The notes below the pieces were generated by a model. That model had not been told where the DNA came from. It searched no databases and saw nothing but the letters and a program-made list of their open reading frames with translations. The position numbers were made by a program, and so were the translations under genes. 64,000 nt of DNA from Echinostoma caproni (taxonomy: Eukaryota; Platyhelminthes; Trematoda; Plagiorchiida; Echinostomatidae), in NCBI GenBank assembly GCA_900618425.1, contig UZAN01039625.1, positions 32,766 to 96,765 on the forward strand. Reading direction: 5' to 3'. Below are positions 52,397 through 64,000 of the stretch, in pieces (positions within the stretch are counted from its first letter, which is position 1; every line of letters begins with the position of its first letter).

Positions 52397-52720
52397 GACT
52401 TCAAACTCACGCACATTCCTCAGCTCTTCCAGTCAACCATACACTCAGAAGCACTAGACTCTAGTTTGGCTCTTATTAGAAGTCATCATTTGTGCATGTC
52501 CATCACCCCATCCAGGATTTAAACTCCGCACCCACTGCATGGAAGGCGTCACCACTGTGCCAACCAGCTCATTCCAGGGCTAAACCGCATCGCCAGTTCA
52601 TGTTTTTTCAGGTGTCCTCTACAGTCAATGCACTCAGTCAATTCAATTTAGCCTGATAGCAACGAAGGGAGACAGTTGAATATTTGGTCACTCCAATCGG
52701 AAGCCTCCCACCATGTCAAG
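52397..52720 (-). repeat. SINE family B (hammerhead-bearing), full-length-like copy 1
   Basis: On the minus strand a tRNA-like head has A box TGGCACAGTGG and B box AGTTTAAATCC. Then come the hammerhead (52495-52451) and a tail with GTGCGTGAGTTTG near the 3' end. It aligns along its length with 61535-61210. Canonical pol III boxes plus a hammerhead are the hallmark of the schistosome Sm-alpha type of SINE (established knowledge); assignment to that lineage is inference. Confidence 0.75.
52451..52495 (-). ncRNA. Hammerhead ribozyme, degenerate
   Basis: Minus strand: GCACAA, then ATGATGAC (CTGATGAG expected), a weak stem II with TAAT loop, CCAAAC (CGAAAC expected), stem III AC-TAGA-GT, C17, then TAGTGC. 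Stem I pairs GCACAA with TAGTGC with one mismatch. C3, G12 and the 10.1 position are substituted, so cleavage activity is unlikely, but the fold is recognisable next to its sister at 61274-61318. Confidence 0.6.
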
Positions 52721-55700
52721 TATTCCATGCGGTTGACCAATTGTCAATTCATGTTTGTTCAAGTATTGTCTTTTTTACTTTTGAGAAGTGCTGCAATATG
52801 AGTATGTTAAGTCATATAAAGTCTCACCCGTAAATTGTCAGCCACTCTGACTAAAACATATCATATTGTTCAGCATTTGTGCTGATCTCGGCTCTATAAA
52901 ATCTAACTAACGGCCGCTTCCTTCTAAAACCCAGTCATTAACAGTTCCAGGACTCACCGCCGGAGAGATAACCACATAGAACACCTTTGTTTCTCTATTT
53001 ATTTACGCACTGTATAGACCTCTCAAGCTTTCTGGATTGTTGTCCACACCGGAAATGAAAAGCAACAAATATAATTGTCTGACCGTAGTCGAGACGTCTG
53101 GCGACCTCAGCTTTTCAGCATTCCAGTAAAATGTACACAATAAAAGCAGTCTTTCCTTACCGGTTTCCGGCACCTAATCCGAGTATTGTTTTGACACCGA
53201 AAATATGCCCTCGTCTGACTATATCCCAGGAATATTCCGAGCAATGTGTTGTATCGTTGTGTCCACCGTGACTAACGACTGCTAGTAGCGAAGTGGAGAC
53301 TCATTCGGTTAATTTCTGTAACTATCCATGAATTTAGTGCTCCTCAATTTTCAAACGTAGGTTTCGTACATTTGAAAAAGATGGAAATTTCTCCTTGAGT
53401 CGTCGATAAGGCAAGAGTTAGTTCAATTTAATTAATTGTTGTTGTTCACTTCGTTTTACTCAGTACATGATGTAACAATGTTCAGGCACGAGGAAGGTGT
53501 AACAAGTGAATTCTTATTCTATTTCGCCCTGGAAATACAATGTGAAATCGGAAAATTAGCAATGACTTCTATGACCAAAACACAGGTTGCAATAATGTAT
53601 TGTTATTTTTCTTTGATTCAGTAAAAATTTATTCATCGTTCACACATAACACCGTTACCACTCAATCAACTACGGGGTTTTCACTGAACCCCAAATATAC
53701 AGCTCACTGACAAAAGCTGGAGTAAATTTATTGATAAGACAACGGTTACCTTTTAGCCAAGATCCCAATTTTATCCGGTGTCAGTAGGGCACGTTTTACC
53801 ATGTTTACATTGTCAAATCTTCAATTAATTGAAGTTATCATAGTTTATGTGAACGTTTATAGCATGTAACATAACGAATTGGAATGTATGAAGAGCAAGC
53901 CTATCGATTTTATTTACTAGATTGGGACAACAAACTATTATAGAGGCATTCTAATTAACAAATATGGTTACTGGAATGGAAGGGTCTGTATGACATGTTT
54001 GGAATAGGCCCCATATTGATGAAATGGCCATTGGCTTGTGATAGTTTCACTCCGCAAGATATCAAAGTCTTGTATTGTTGAATGATTTTGTAATACACGC
54101 GACCGAGTGAGATTATTTCATCGATTGGGCAGTCAAGTTCAAAGCGCTTCCACGCAATTCAGTGGGGTAAGAAAACAAACTGGCACAGAAATGAACACAC
54201 CTGAAAATTATATTCATTTAGCTATCAGGACGACAAGACACGAATAGGTCAAAGTGGTAAACAACATAAACTTTTATCGTTTGCAATGGATTGTTCGCAA
54301 CAAATGCCCCTGTTTGAATTAAGAATGAATATGTTCGATAACATTCACGTCTCTATCAAGGAGATGGGTTTCATCTCCATATTCTAAAGTGATGCTGCGC
54401 GTTTGTTATAAAACCGGAGGGTTTTGCGTAGATCAAAATGAGAAATGTTGATGTCATCGATCGATGCAGTAAGGCGAGTAAAAGGAAGCATTTTATTGAT
54501 GTGAAAGCTAATCGTTTTCTGATTTTTTTATCACCCAGTCTGACACGTATTTGGTGCTTTTCAGAAAGAATCACAGTGTAAATAAGGTCTTCACCGGCAA
54601 CACGTATTGATTTATTCGTGCTTTTACTCTAGAAACTTGTATATGAAAATATTTCTGTGCATGATTTTTGGCAATGGCGGCGGCCCATAATTGGGATAAA
54701 GGATCAACACATTAATTTCGTTAACGAGTCACTCTGTGCTGATGTGGCAGAGGTTGACCGCCCCTGGAAGACGAAAGCACAAAACAAAGCAAGGACTGAA
54801 ATGGAAGAGGCATCTCCACGACAGCAGGTCTTATAGGTGATAGATCAAAGATGGGGTGCGTCAGCATTTCCAAGACCTTAAAACAGTTGTATTCCAAAAG
54901 ACTCAAGTTCGACGCTCAGTTCCACTACTGCAAGGAATCACTGCTATCTGTATGATAGCCTAAGTCCATATGCACATGAACAACACCTCATCAACCGACG
55001 AACGTTCAGAAGTAGAGAAAACTGGACTAATTGCTGTCAGTGTTGCCGGTCTTCAATATTCAAATTAACGCGTAATTAAATAGTTCCCATGGTTAGTACT
55101 TTCGACGGATAATAACGATAATAACGAAAATTAACCCAGCGCAAACTAGTCTGATGAATTCACCCAAAGTAAACAGGCAACGACCTAAGTTGCTTCAATT
55201 TAGCTTGGTGGTTTCTCAAAGGCCAAACGACCCATTGCCTTTAATGTTAATTCGCTATTGTAGAACATCGACGAAAAATAATTAGATAAACCAAAATTAC
55301 CAGATCATTCCGAAGACACTTCTCAAAAAGCCCTGAATCTGTCTCAGGTCTAGAGGGATCAGATGAAATGGATTTATATTTTTAGTAATTTTTCCAGATT
55401 ATTACATTTGCTTTATGACTAATTTATTTTTTCAGTAAAAGTCCATGTTTTTCAATCTCAACAGCAATTGCACTACCAATGAATATATGCATTTTCGAAG
55501 CTTTTTGGAATATCGGCAATTTTGTGTCATGGTTACTTAGTAAACATGCAAGCGGTAATTCACAAACATTTGGAGTATTCTTCAACAGGTACCAATGATA
55601 CGATTTTGCACAAACTGTTTTGTAGTGACAAATTTTGTACTACCTAATGAGGCCAATGTGAACAAACGACTGAGAATATCCACCATAGATAAAAAATAGT

Positions 55701-58700
55701 GCTATTTCCTCTTGAAATATCAATCCATATTATGTCGTCTAGCATTCCGTAACTCTCCCCCTCATAGTTGTTAAGTAGAACTCGGTTGAACTCCTTCGTA
55801 ATAGTATTATTATCTGCTGCTGCAGCATTGAGTGGTCTATTTATACACCTGCGGAAGGTTCCAACAACCAGCAAGTCTTATTGTCTTTGCTTTTCAAATA
55901 CGAATTCATCAGTTATTTCTGGTTGATAAGCCTATAGAAAATGCTTTGTCACGCATTAATTTCATCTGCATTTTAAGGTTCACTTTTGTAAGAGGAGTAT
56001 TCCTAATCGTTTGTGGAATATATGTAATTGGGAGGTTAACGTATCAGTATTTTACTCCTTTTATTCATTGACCATACAACAGCACCTTCAATCATTAGAA
56101 TAGGAGGTTCGACCAGTAAATGGCTGCCTCGTGACACAAACAATTGAGATACATCGTCCAATTTTATCGGGACCCAAAATAAAACCAAGGACGGCTGTTA
56201 CATTTGACTGATCGACTACCAGCGCATGAGTGGCTCATTTCATTGTTCCGATTGCCAGGCCAATAGCAATCATAATAAAGCAATGATGCATTATGAATGG
56301 ACACGGGTTCCAATTTGAGCACAGTTATAAGTTCGTTTTGAAAGTGACCGATCTCTCTGGTACACCTCCTTGCTATTTGTGCAATGAAATCTAAGTCAAC
56401 GCCTTCTGATGGTGATCGACCATGAAGGATCTAAAGTGATGGATTGCGTAACAAAAGGATGCTTCAACATTCTGGAAGTTTTTAAAATAAATCTTCAAAT
56501 TAATTGTCTTTCCAGATTGTTTTTCCAGATTAGTAAAGATACTTCTGTATACACTTTTGAAGAGCAGAGGCAGATTGTTTTGACAATAAAGTTGATGAAT
56601 GTAGGTGAACTCAAATGAACAGATCTGCCAACACAAAGTCAACAATTAGTAATAACAACTGCTCAGTAGAAGAGCATATACACATTAAATCTCCCGCTTT
56701 ATCGCACCCCTCAGAATTTCGAATAAAATCAGCAAATCCTAAAAACGCGGGACACAGCAATATTTTCAGTAGTTGATGCTTTTGAGTAGTATGATAACTT
56801 ACGCGGGAATTTGTGATTAAATAAATAGAAACTGGTTTAACTGAGCAACTTTTTCAATTTTTTATGATGACCTTCTGTTTCATAGAAGAGAAATCCGAAT
56901 AAATACTTTACGTAGTCTTAGTATATCAAGAAAACTGAAATGTTTTGTGAAGCCATCAGTATCTTATCAAAACAGTGAAATTGTCATAGTAATACATCAA
57001 AAAGTAAAAATACAATTAACTTGAACAGGTTCCCTTTGTTGGACCTGATCAGATGCAAAGCGAACCTTTTGTTTCGAGCGCCTTATTGGATATTAACAAC
57101 TCGAACACTGGGACAAACTCACGCGGCATCAATGTTGGCGGTAGGAGCCAATCATTTCACATCTGTCATTTTTCATCCTCAGGTGTATCGATTGAACGCG
57201 ACGCCGAATGCTCAATTAACCTGAACAGTGCGTGAGTTAAACTCAATTGAGTTCATTGAATGACTATTTGTGATTCACAGGTAAATCTTCAGGTTTTGGA
57301 TTCGACGGGTGACTCACAGAGTAACTGGCTGACCTAATGGCGAACAATCGGTTGCATTAAAAGTGCGATGCTCGCGCAACGTAGGTTAATAAGCTTTTTC
57401 TTCGCTTTTTCTTTAAACCAGAATGTATGATTGTATTAACAGAAGCAGTGAACTGTACCTTTTGTTTCGGTACTTTATTCCGATTTCAATTTGAACGGTC
57501 ATTCGTCACCAAACAGTGAACAGAAACAAATGGGTTCGGCATTTGGAAGTAATGCGTGAAAAAAATCGGTTTTTATACATTATCATGTAGCTTGGTTCCG
57601 AAATTTTGGGACTTTTTGGTGGAATGGTGGAACTTTGGTAAATAATGCTTCATTGGATAAAACACTGAATGCAGACGCTGCAGCACACAACTGAACGCAA
57701 CGAAGTGTTCACTTTTGTAAAACAGGCCAATATGTGTATGCAGTAGTAGCGGAAACACTTACAGAAAGCTAACAGCGGTGCACTTGGATAAAACCGGAAG
57801 TCAAAGGTCATAGAGGGGCGGCTCACCTTAGAAGTTGAGACGAGGAGCAATGAAACGGTACAAGTATATCGTGTGGTGGTACTAACTGATCTGTTTTTAC
57901 CAAGGCATATTGGTCTGCATGCAATGGACGAACGTAAAATAGTATTTGCGTTTCAGTTGGGAAGCAAAGTCTACACAGACCAGAACTGAACCGAACTGAC
58001 GCATTCGTCTAAGTGTTTAATGTTCACGTGATTGATGTATGTCATATATTGACTAGGGAATCGGGATGAACTTGCTTCCATCCCCGAACAACCATGTTCT
58101 CTTCAGCCAACTACTCCTCAGGAATAAACATCCCCTACATTCTCAGAACCTTAGCTCAAGCATGAAATCAATTTTCTCGTAAAATGCACGCAAACTGGAT
58201 GAGCGACTAATTTGTACTTGCGTTTTTCTAAACTCTTTGCACGCGTTATCTAGTTCAACAGCTAGCACTTTGGTGAGGCCCTACTCACATTTGCGTGTAG
58301 TATGACTGTATTGTGCAAAAGAGCGTGATCGGCGGTTTTCTTCCAACGGTCGGAAATGAGCAAGACCTCTTAGAGAAAATTGTTGTGCTCAGAAAGTTAA
58401 CTACAGGCTGCTCCTTTCGTTATCCCGTTTGCTACTGGAAATTTTGCTGAAAAGGTAATAATCAAATTCGACAGGAGATAGCAAAACGAAAGAAACGAGA
58501 CAAAATCACATCATCGGTAATGCGGATCATTGGTGCATAAAGTTGAAAGCAAGCATTATATTCACTCAGGAAAAGATGAAAGTTCAAATGATGTGGCCGC
58601 TTATTTGACAGTTCTTATTTATCGACACAATTCCTATTCGGGAAAAATAGCTGTGTTGCTCTTTTTCCATCACCAATAATTTGGTCACAGGCATTTCGTT

Positions 58701-60095
58701 CCATTCGAACATATTGTAATGGTCAGAATAAACTTGGTTTCTTAACCCCACAATCAAACATCGTATTACAAATCCCAGCGAAAGAATACACAAACAACGA
58801 AAATCACAAATCAGTACACGTGAGATAGGAAAATATTTCCCAATTTCACAGTCTACCACAGTTTGATGAACGTTCGTGCGTTGTCCAAGGTTTTGTCGGA
58901 TTATAAACTTTGGTGGCATTCTACACTCTCACACACACGATCATTATTCAGACATCTATACAGCTGACGTTCTATCAGCAGAGATCCCAGGACACATCGA
59001 CCATCCTGAACTTTCCTCGTCTGCTTACCTAACCAAGTTGCCCAAACATAAGGTATACCAGACACCACTGAGGGTGATCACCACAATGGGTTTTCCTTAT
59101 TCCAGGATTCGCTAAAACGTCCCGAATAAAAATATATGCACCAAAGCAAATTCTTTGAATTTCTTCGTCCTTATTTCTGGTTTTGCAATTTTGCAAACAC
59201 TCGAATGTATCTTCACCTTCAGCCTTGCCAGGGATTTGGCAATCGTCGCGGATAGAGTCCATTGTCAAAATCCAAATGGAAGGCTTTATAATATCACAGT
59301 GATTGGAGATTGCGCATGTGTGGAGATGTATGAGGGTCAAATCTATTCAACCAGATTTCACTATCTCCCATGTTTCTTAATCCAACTGAACTACCTTTAA
59401 AAACAGGCCCATGTAGTCAATCTTCAAAGAACCTGATTCCAGCGCTTAAAAATGAAACCTCCGAAAGCAAGTACGCGTCTTACTCTCGTTAATATGAGTT
59501 TGACACATTTCAATTCTACGAAATCCACTACTTCTGTGTATTTTCATACTACATGCTTCATCAAAATACACCAATATTTTGCCTGTCGGTATTGCAGCAG
59601 GGATTTATAACTTGGTTGCACATAAGAAAGTTAGTCAAAGATGTAAACATCGTATTGTATTTTACAGATTTAAACTTCTTCTACTGATTGTCTTTTTTCG
59701 TGTAAACAGTACTGAAAAGGCAGAAATCAATGGTAAGTGAATAACCGGAACGACAAGATAAAATTTGAGTTGAAAATGTTGCAAACAATAGGGAGAAAAT
59801 GGCGCGGAGATCTTAATATATTACTCCTCGCTGCTTCTGTTGTTATTCTTGTTGTTGGTGCTACTGCTGATGATAATGTTGTTGTTGTTGTTCTTGTTTT
59901 TGGTTTTGTAATGAGGGGGGAAATCATTTAAACTTATCGAGGACAGAACACGTGCTCAGTGGGCTTGAGTCGGCCACATACTGACGAGTTGTGTCCATGA
60001 GTGGGGTTTGGGTCGGACATGGACAGAGAAGATAGAGGTGGAATATGGCGCAAACACAGACAAACGACATCGGGTCATGTGAACGTCATTGAACT
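52721..60095. other. 7.4-kb span with no recognisable gene
   Basis: Frames of 60-111 codons on both strands without known motifs, including opposed frames at 59029-59400. A GTT/TGT trinucleotide-rich tract lies at about 59838-59900. Confidence 0.35.
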
Positions 60096-60475
60096 TTACT
60101 GACATTCACCCCGCAGCGCCGCGTCGACGAACTCAATCGAGTCCATTTCTGCTTGAGAACTGTAGTGTAGGTAAACACCATTAGATATGGCAGTCAACAG
60201 GTTGAAAAAAAGCAACGCACCAAATAAGATCAGCAGTAAAGGGAGAACTGTAGTGTAGAGTGAACTTTGGCATCCGCGATCGAAAGCCATGTGTTTGGGG
60301 ATAATCAGCTGATTTGTATCCACGCCGTACTCGGGAGCTTTGCCGACCCGCCCCTTCATAGTCGTCAGAGAAGCGTTATGACAGGTTTCTGAACCGTGTT
60401 TGTAAATATCACAGCAGGAGAACGGAACATAGTTCATTGGAATATCTTCATTGGCAATGAAGTAATCTTCATAAG
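60096..60475 (-). CDS. Peripherin-like tetraspanin, 3' terminal exon only
   Basis: Minus-strand terminal exon of 125 complete residues after a CAG acceptor at 60478-60476 (TCTCCAG), entering in phase 1 and ending in TAA at 60096. It encodes the C-terminal part of a large extracellular loop: PFSCC at residues 17-21, a further cysteine at 31, an NAS glycosylation sequon at 33-35, and GC at 67-68. TM4 follows at about 75-100, then a cytoplasmic tail of about 25 residues. The VPFSCC...C...GC spacing resembles peripherin/ROM1-type and related tetraspanins rather than the short-loop type of genes 1 and 2. The CCG motif and TM1-3 must be in upstream exons, which I could not find between 60480 and 64000. 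An alternative frame start (ATG at 60533) would read through the acceptor and is less likely. Confidence 0.78.
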
Positions 60476-61209
60476 CTGGAGAAACGATAGTAATAATGAA
60501 ATAAGAGTCACTTGAGAAACGTTCACATTTCATTCGGCAGCAAAATTGAAAATACGCATTTCAGGTGAATGATTCCTTGTAATATGCTAGAGATCGACGT
60601 TAGATGGTAGCCTCCAAGAATCACATTTCGTTGAATTACATTTGCTAATCAAACATTTGTGAAAACCTCAAAAACATCTCCAAACATGTTATTTTAGATT
60701 ACAGATGGGCTTTTCCGTTGATGTTTTTCTCTGATTCCTTGCAATAAATACTTTTTTGAATGGGTATACGCAAAAATGAAATTAGTATTGGAACTTCTTG
60801 TTCCTTCATGCATTTTTTTCGAGACCTTTAAATAGGGGGGTCAGACAGTAAAGCTGCATTTATCCAAACAGTATTTTCAGTGTCGAGGCTTTTAGCGCGC
60901 TGAATATACCATGGAGAATTAACGATTCTCCTTAGCAGTAGTTGCACTGAGCTACCGCAATGACTTCGGCAGACCAATTTGTGGTTAGTGAAGATCAGAA
61001 GTTAGTAAGTTATGTGATCAATTTACGATGACTAGAAAAAAAAGCAGAACCCAATTATCGTGGGGTGTATATGCAGGATTTTCACCATCTATAATCAGCT
61101 AGTTCTTCTAATTGACTGTTTGATAATTTTCTTCCTTTTTACAACTCACACTTACGTCACAGTTACTTGTTAGTAGTGTTGTGGCATAATTGGTGTTGAT
61201 TGGAACTTT
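60476..61209. other. Presumed intron or 5' flank of the third tetraspanin
   Basis: AT-rich, with no further exon recognised. Confidence 0.4.
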
Positions 61210-61535
61210 TCAGGCTTCAGACTGCACCTTCACGCACAATTCTCAGCTATTCCAGTTAACCGTACACTCGGAAGCACCAGACTCGAGTTTTGCCCTCCTT
61301 AGGGCTCATCAGTAGTGCATATCCACCGTATAGTCAGGTGGACTCAACTTGAGACGCATCGCATTCAACGAGTGTGTTACCACTACAACAACCAGCTTGT
61401 GCCAGGGCTGAACCGAATGGCTAATACATGCTTGTTCAAGTGTTGGCTTCAGGGATAGACAGTCAGCAACGAAGGGAGACACGGTTGACTATTTGCGAAC
61501 TCCGATCGGAAAACTTCTATCAAGTCACGTTTTTC
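61210..61535 (-). repeat. SINE family B (hammerhead-bearing), full-length-like copy 2
   Basis: On the minus strand a leader contains AACGAAGGGAGACA in reverse complement. Then come an A-box region (TGTTGTAGTGG), a B-box region (AGTTGAGTCC), the hammerhead (61318-61274), and a tail ending in GCGTGAAGGTGCAGTCTGAAG. It shares all blocks with 52720-52397. The three B boxes in the window average to GTTCAAATCC, a canonical pol III box. It is probably intronic in the third tetraspanin gene and in the same orientation. Confidence 0.78.
61274..61318 (-). ncRNA. Hammerhead ribozyme (minimal type I), near-intact
   Basis: Minus strand: stem I strand GCACTA, core CTGATGAG, stem II CCC-TAAGGA-GGG closed by G-C, then CAAAA, stem III of two pairs with a TCGA loop (AC-TCGA-GT), cleavage base C after GT, and the stem I return strand TGGTGC. 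GCACTA pairs with TGGTGC over six positions, one of them G.U. The only core defect is G12 to A (CGAAA expected). A very short stem III is typical of retroelement-borne hammerheads. Confidence 0.78.
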
Positions 61536-62899
61536 ATGCAGATAACGGCGTGGCACAAACATTCCAGGCTACATTAGTAATTTCAATCACAGTTACTAAT
61601 GAGTTGTTTCACAAGTCTTGAGAGCGAACTCTGAACAACGAGTTGAAATTGGCCGGGAAAATAGAAATTAACAACTAACAGTTCCAGATGCCTATGTGAA
61701 CTGATGTCTAAGAGAAGAGTGTATGTTTTAGTGTTCATGCATCAACAATGATTTATGCAGCTCGTAAAGGGTTAGATATTCTGTTAAGCAATATGCGAAT
61801 TCTGTACTATTCAGAGGATTGCCACGTGATTCAGCTCATATTTTTAAACACATTTTTATGGTTGGTAGCCCAACATATGATTTTTTCAGCTGAAATGTTG
61901 AATTAAAATGTGTATGTTGACCTTTTGGCATTCGTATTCTTAAATGTTATCAAATATAGACGGCAGCAGAACGACTACAAACCGATAATACTCGTTCCGC
62001 AAAAAAATCTCACCAGATTATTGACCATCCACTTACACTTACGTTTCTCACACTTTTGCATTTATTTCTAAAATGGATTGCAGCTGTAGGTCTTTGAGAC
62101 CACTCTCACCTTTGCTAAAAGCCCTCATCCCATAGGTACATCCCAAGAGGGCTTTGTCAACCTTTGTTTGATGTTTCCACATTTGTAAATTCCGCATGTG
62201 TTATCTTCTTCACTACCGGAAGAAGCATTACAACTCCGACAAACGTAAGCATTCAAGTCCAGTCAATAAACCGCTTTGCTACATAGTCGGAGCAAATTTA
62301 ATTGTTTAATCTTTAACAAACAAAATAGAGAGAAGGAGTTACCATATCAAGCGTAAGGAGCTGACTCAATGTTGTAAATAGATTGCGAAATATACTGTAC
62401 GGGTGGCAAGAATAATAGGTGAGTTAAGTAAATCTGAAAAGTTTGACACTCTTTACTTGCTTCAGGGTGTTTGCACCTGGGGTGTGTGAGAAAAGTTGAG
62501 CAAAACATTTAGATAATACATGATTGCGTGATCGTCATGATTATCATAAGCCTTGAGGTGTACGGAAGCGACGCTAAGGGTGATCAGAACTCTGAAAGAC
62601 AGGAATAAATATCCCAGTTGCCTGAACAGCATGCCTGAATGTTTTTAAATCGAACTATAATACAAAGAGTCCGTGTTGCAGAATGCAGGTATCTGATCTA
62701 TTTATCAAGCGTAACATCATGAAAAGCAGGTCTATAGATGAAAAATTTATGTACTTGTGCAAACCAACCAGGTGGATTGTTCCAAAACCTCTGGTGCTCA
62801 GTGACGTTTACGTTAAACATATCAATGTCTACTTTTGCGATAACTGGCTCACAATAGTCATTATTATGTGTTCCGGTAAACAAGTTTGTTGTGATAACT
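61536..62899. other. No gene recognised
   Basis: AT-rich, short frames only. Confidence 0.35.
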
Positions 62900-63514
62900 C
62901 AATTTCTGTATGTCCTGGGAGATCAACAACTTTCGTGTGTCTCGAATGAGAAAGATCTTGGCGTCATTGTTCAAGACAACCTAAGCTGTTCTTAAAACTT
63001 CTCCCGGAAGTCGTCTTCCGCTGTAAGATACGTTGGTTTTCTAAAAGAGTATTTGGCAAATTTGAACCTACGCCGTTCCCCCAATTGTTATCAGCCCACT
63101 CGACCCCACATAGAGTACGCCATTCAATCATGGAATCCATAGCTGTAACGCGATCGGAATATTCTGGAACGTCCACAAAGAATGGCCACTAAAATGGTTA
63201 ACGGGCTGGATTCCAAGAGTTATGCGGAAAGACTGGAATCACAGCAGCTGTACTCAACACAGTATGACCGCATTCGAGGATTGGACCTTGGTATATCAAA
63301 TAATGCAGAACTCAGATCACCCATGTCGTGCACTCTTTTCTTTGTCCTCCAACACACAAAAATGCCGATCAGAATGCCGGCGTTATTCAGTGGCCCTCAG
63401 AGTGTGCGTTACTCGGAATTCTCTACTACCACACGTTGTTTCTGCACCACAATTGATTCATTCAAGCACAAACTGGAGGAAGCTTTGAAAAGTTTTAAAT
63501 TTCAACATCCGTAA
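62900..63514 (+). mobile_element. LINE fragment: C-terminal part of a CR1/Jockey-type RT protein
   Basis: The plus strand, with at least one stop and several frameshifts, reads EKDLGVIVQDNLS, then RYVGFLKEYLA, RPHIEYAIQSWNP (63101-63139), LERPQRMATKMVNGL, YAERLESQQLYS and RIRGLDLG. It ends with VTRNSLLPHVVSAP and a TIDSFKHKLEEALKSF block, stop at 63514. This is the usual C-terminal region after the RT domain in CR1/Jockey-clade LINEs. The catalytic part is absent, so this is a 5'-truncated dead copy. It differs from the LINE at 4.3-6.6 kb in clade-specific motifs. Confidence 0.85.
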
Positions 63515-64000
63515 AAGTGCACGAAACAAGGACAAATTGTGACATTCATCAACTTTATATGAACTGTGAATAGATTCCTCTGTACTAAACCCTGTGGGAC
63601 TGGAAAAGCAACCGTTTGTATTTTCCATGGTAGAATTAAACTACAGGAAAGGCAAAATATGCGCAATATGAGATATGTGACATTCACTTTGTCGTGTTAC
63701 AAATATGATTATAAAATGAGGTGGCGTCGAATACTAGGCAAAAAGGGGTAACCAAATACCATCGCTAACTGCTACCCGATCACTGATAAATACAACAGAT
63801 GTAATTATAGGCTTCTTTATGCTTTCTACGGTTCGACAATTCTCGGACAGTTGAAATGTTAGCGCGCAGTGTTCAGCTCCGTATTAATGACCCGGGATAA
63901 TAGGAATCGTTCCGTGCAGGAATTCACTTTGTAGTCATGTTTATTTCCTGGACAGGTATCATGGCAAGGACGCATTTCGGTGTCTTCTCCCCCCCCCCCC
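63515..64000. other. No gene recognised
   Basis: Short frames only. The window ends in a C homopolymer of about 11 bases. Confidence 0.4.

Noticed and set aside
59029..59400. Opposed frames of 81 and 103 codons
   Set aside because: Both hydrophobic and polar stretches look random; no RT or other motif could be confirmed.
62683..62949. 88-codon plus-strand frame just before the LINE fragment, as a possible LINE extension
   Set aside because: The residues do not match the RT region expected there; only sequence from about 62900 onward fits.
1..64000. tRNA or rRNA genes, CRISPR arrays, operons, LTR pairs
   Set aside because: Only tRNA-derived SINE heads were seen; none of the other classes has supporting sequence in the window.

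Overview
The window reads as nuclear DNA of a parasitic flatworm, most likely a digenean trematode. It is moderately AT-rich, with split genes that mix very short introns (32-89 bp) and multi-kilobase ones. It carries Penelope-like elements (PLEs), non-LTR retrotransposon relics, and a tRNA-derived SINE family with an embedded hammerhead ribozyme, an arrangement known from the schistosome Sm-alpha family. The species cannot be fixed from the sequence alone. Nothing suggests bacterial, viral or organellar DNA.

Three host genes are recognisable and all are tetraspanins. Gene 1 (plus strand, 1442-9436) has six exons and encodes 218 aa. Gene 2 (minus strand, 39059-33388) has six exons and encodes 241 aa. 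Their four internal exons have identical lengths (63, 25, 32 and 30 codons), all in phase 0, so they are paralogues with conserved structure. The third (minus strand, 60475-60096) is only a 3' terminal exon. It encodes a PFSCC-type large extracellular loop and the last membrane segment, as in peripherin-like tetraspanins; its upstream exons were not found and may lie beyond 64000.

Mobile DNA fills much of the rest. The 7.1-kb last intron of gene 1 holds a degraded PLE (RT plus GIY-YIG endonuclease, 3040-4318) that abuts the 3' end of a decayed LINE (4320-6600). More PLE pieces lie at 18.8-19.5 kb (domains out of order), 30.5-31.0 kb and 49.35-49.64 kb, and a LINE C-terminus at 62.9-63.5 kb. 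Two tRNA-derived SINE families are present. Family A has copies at 39.3-39.5 and 52.0-52.2 kb. Family B, the hammerhead carrier, has copies at 27.0, 52.4-52.7 and 61.2-61.5 kb. A foldback-type element with about 243-bp inverted repeats that differ at only a few positions occupies 43308-44561, and a degenerate ~77-bp minisatellite lies at 41.65-41.99 kb.

The remaining spans (9.7-18.8, 19.5-27.0, 27.2-30.5, 31.0-33.4, 39.5-41.6, 44.6-49.3, 49.6-52.0 and 52.7-60.1 kb) show only short open frames with no recognisable domain. Small exons of unrecognised genes could be hidden there. Short N tracts at 19762, 25762-25765, 28090 and 28387 show this is draft assembly.
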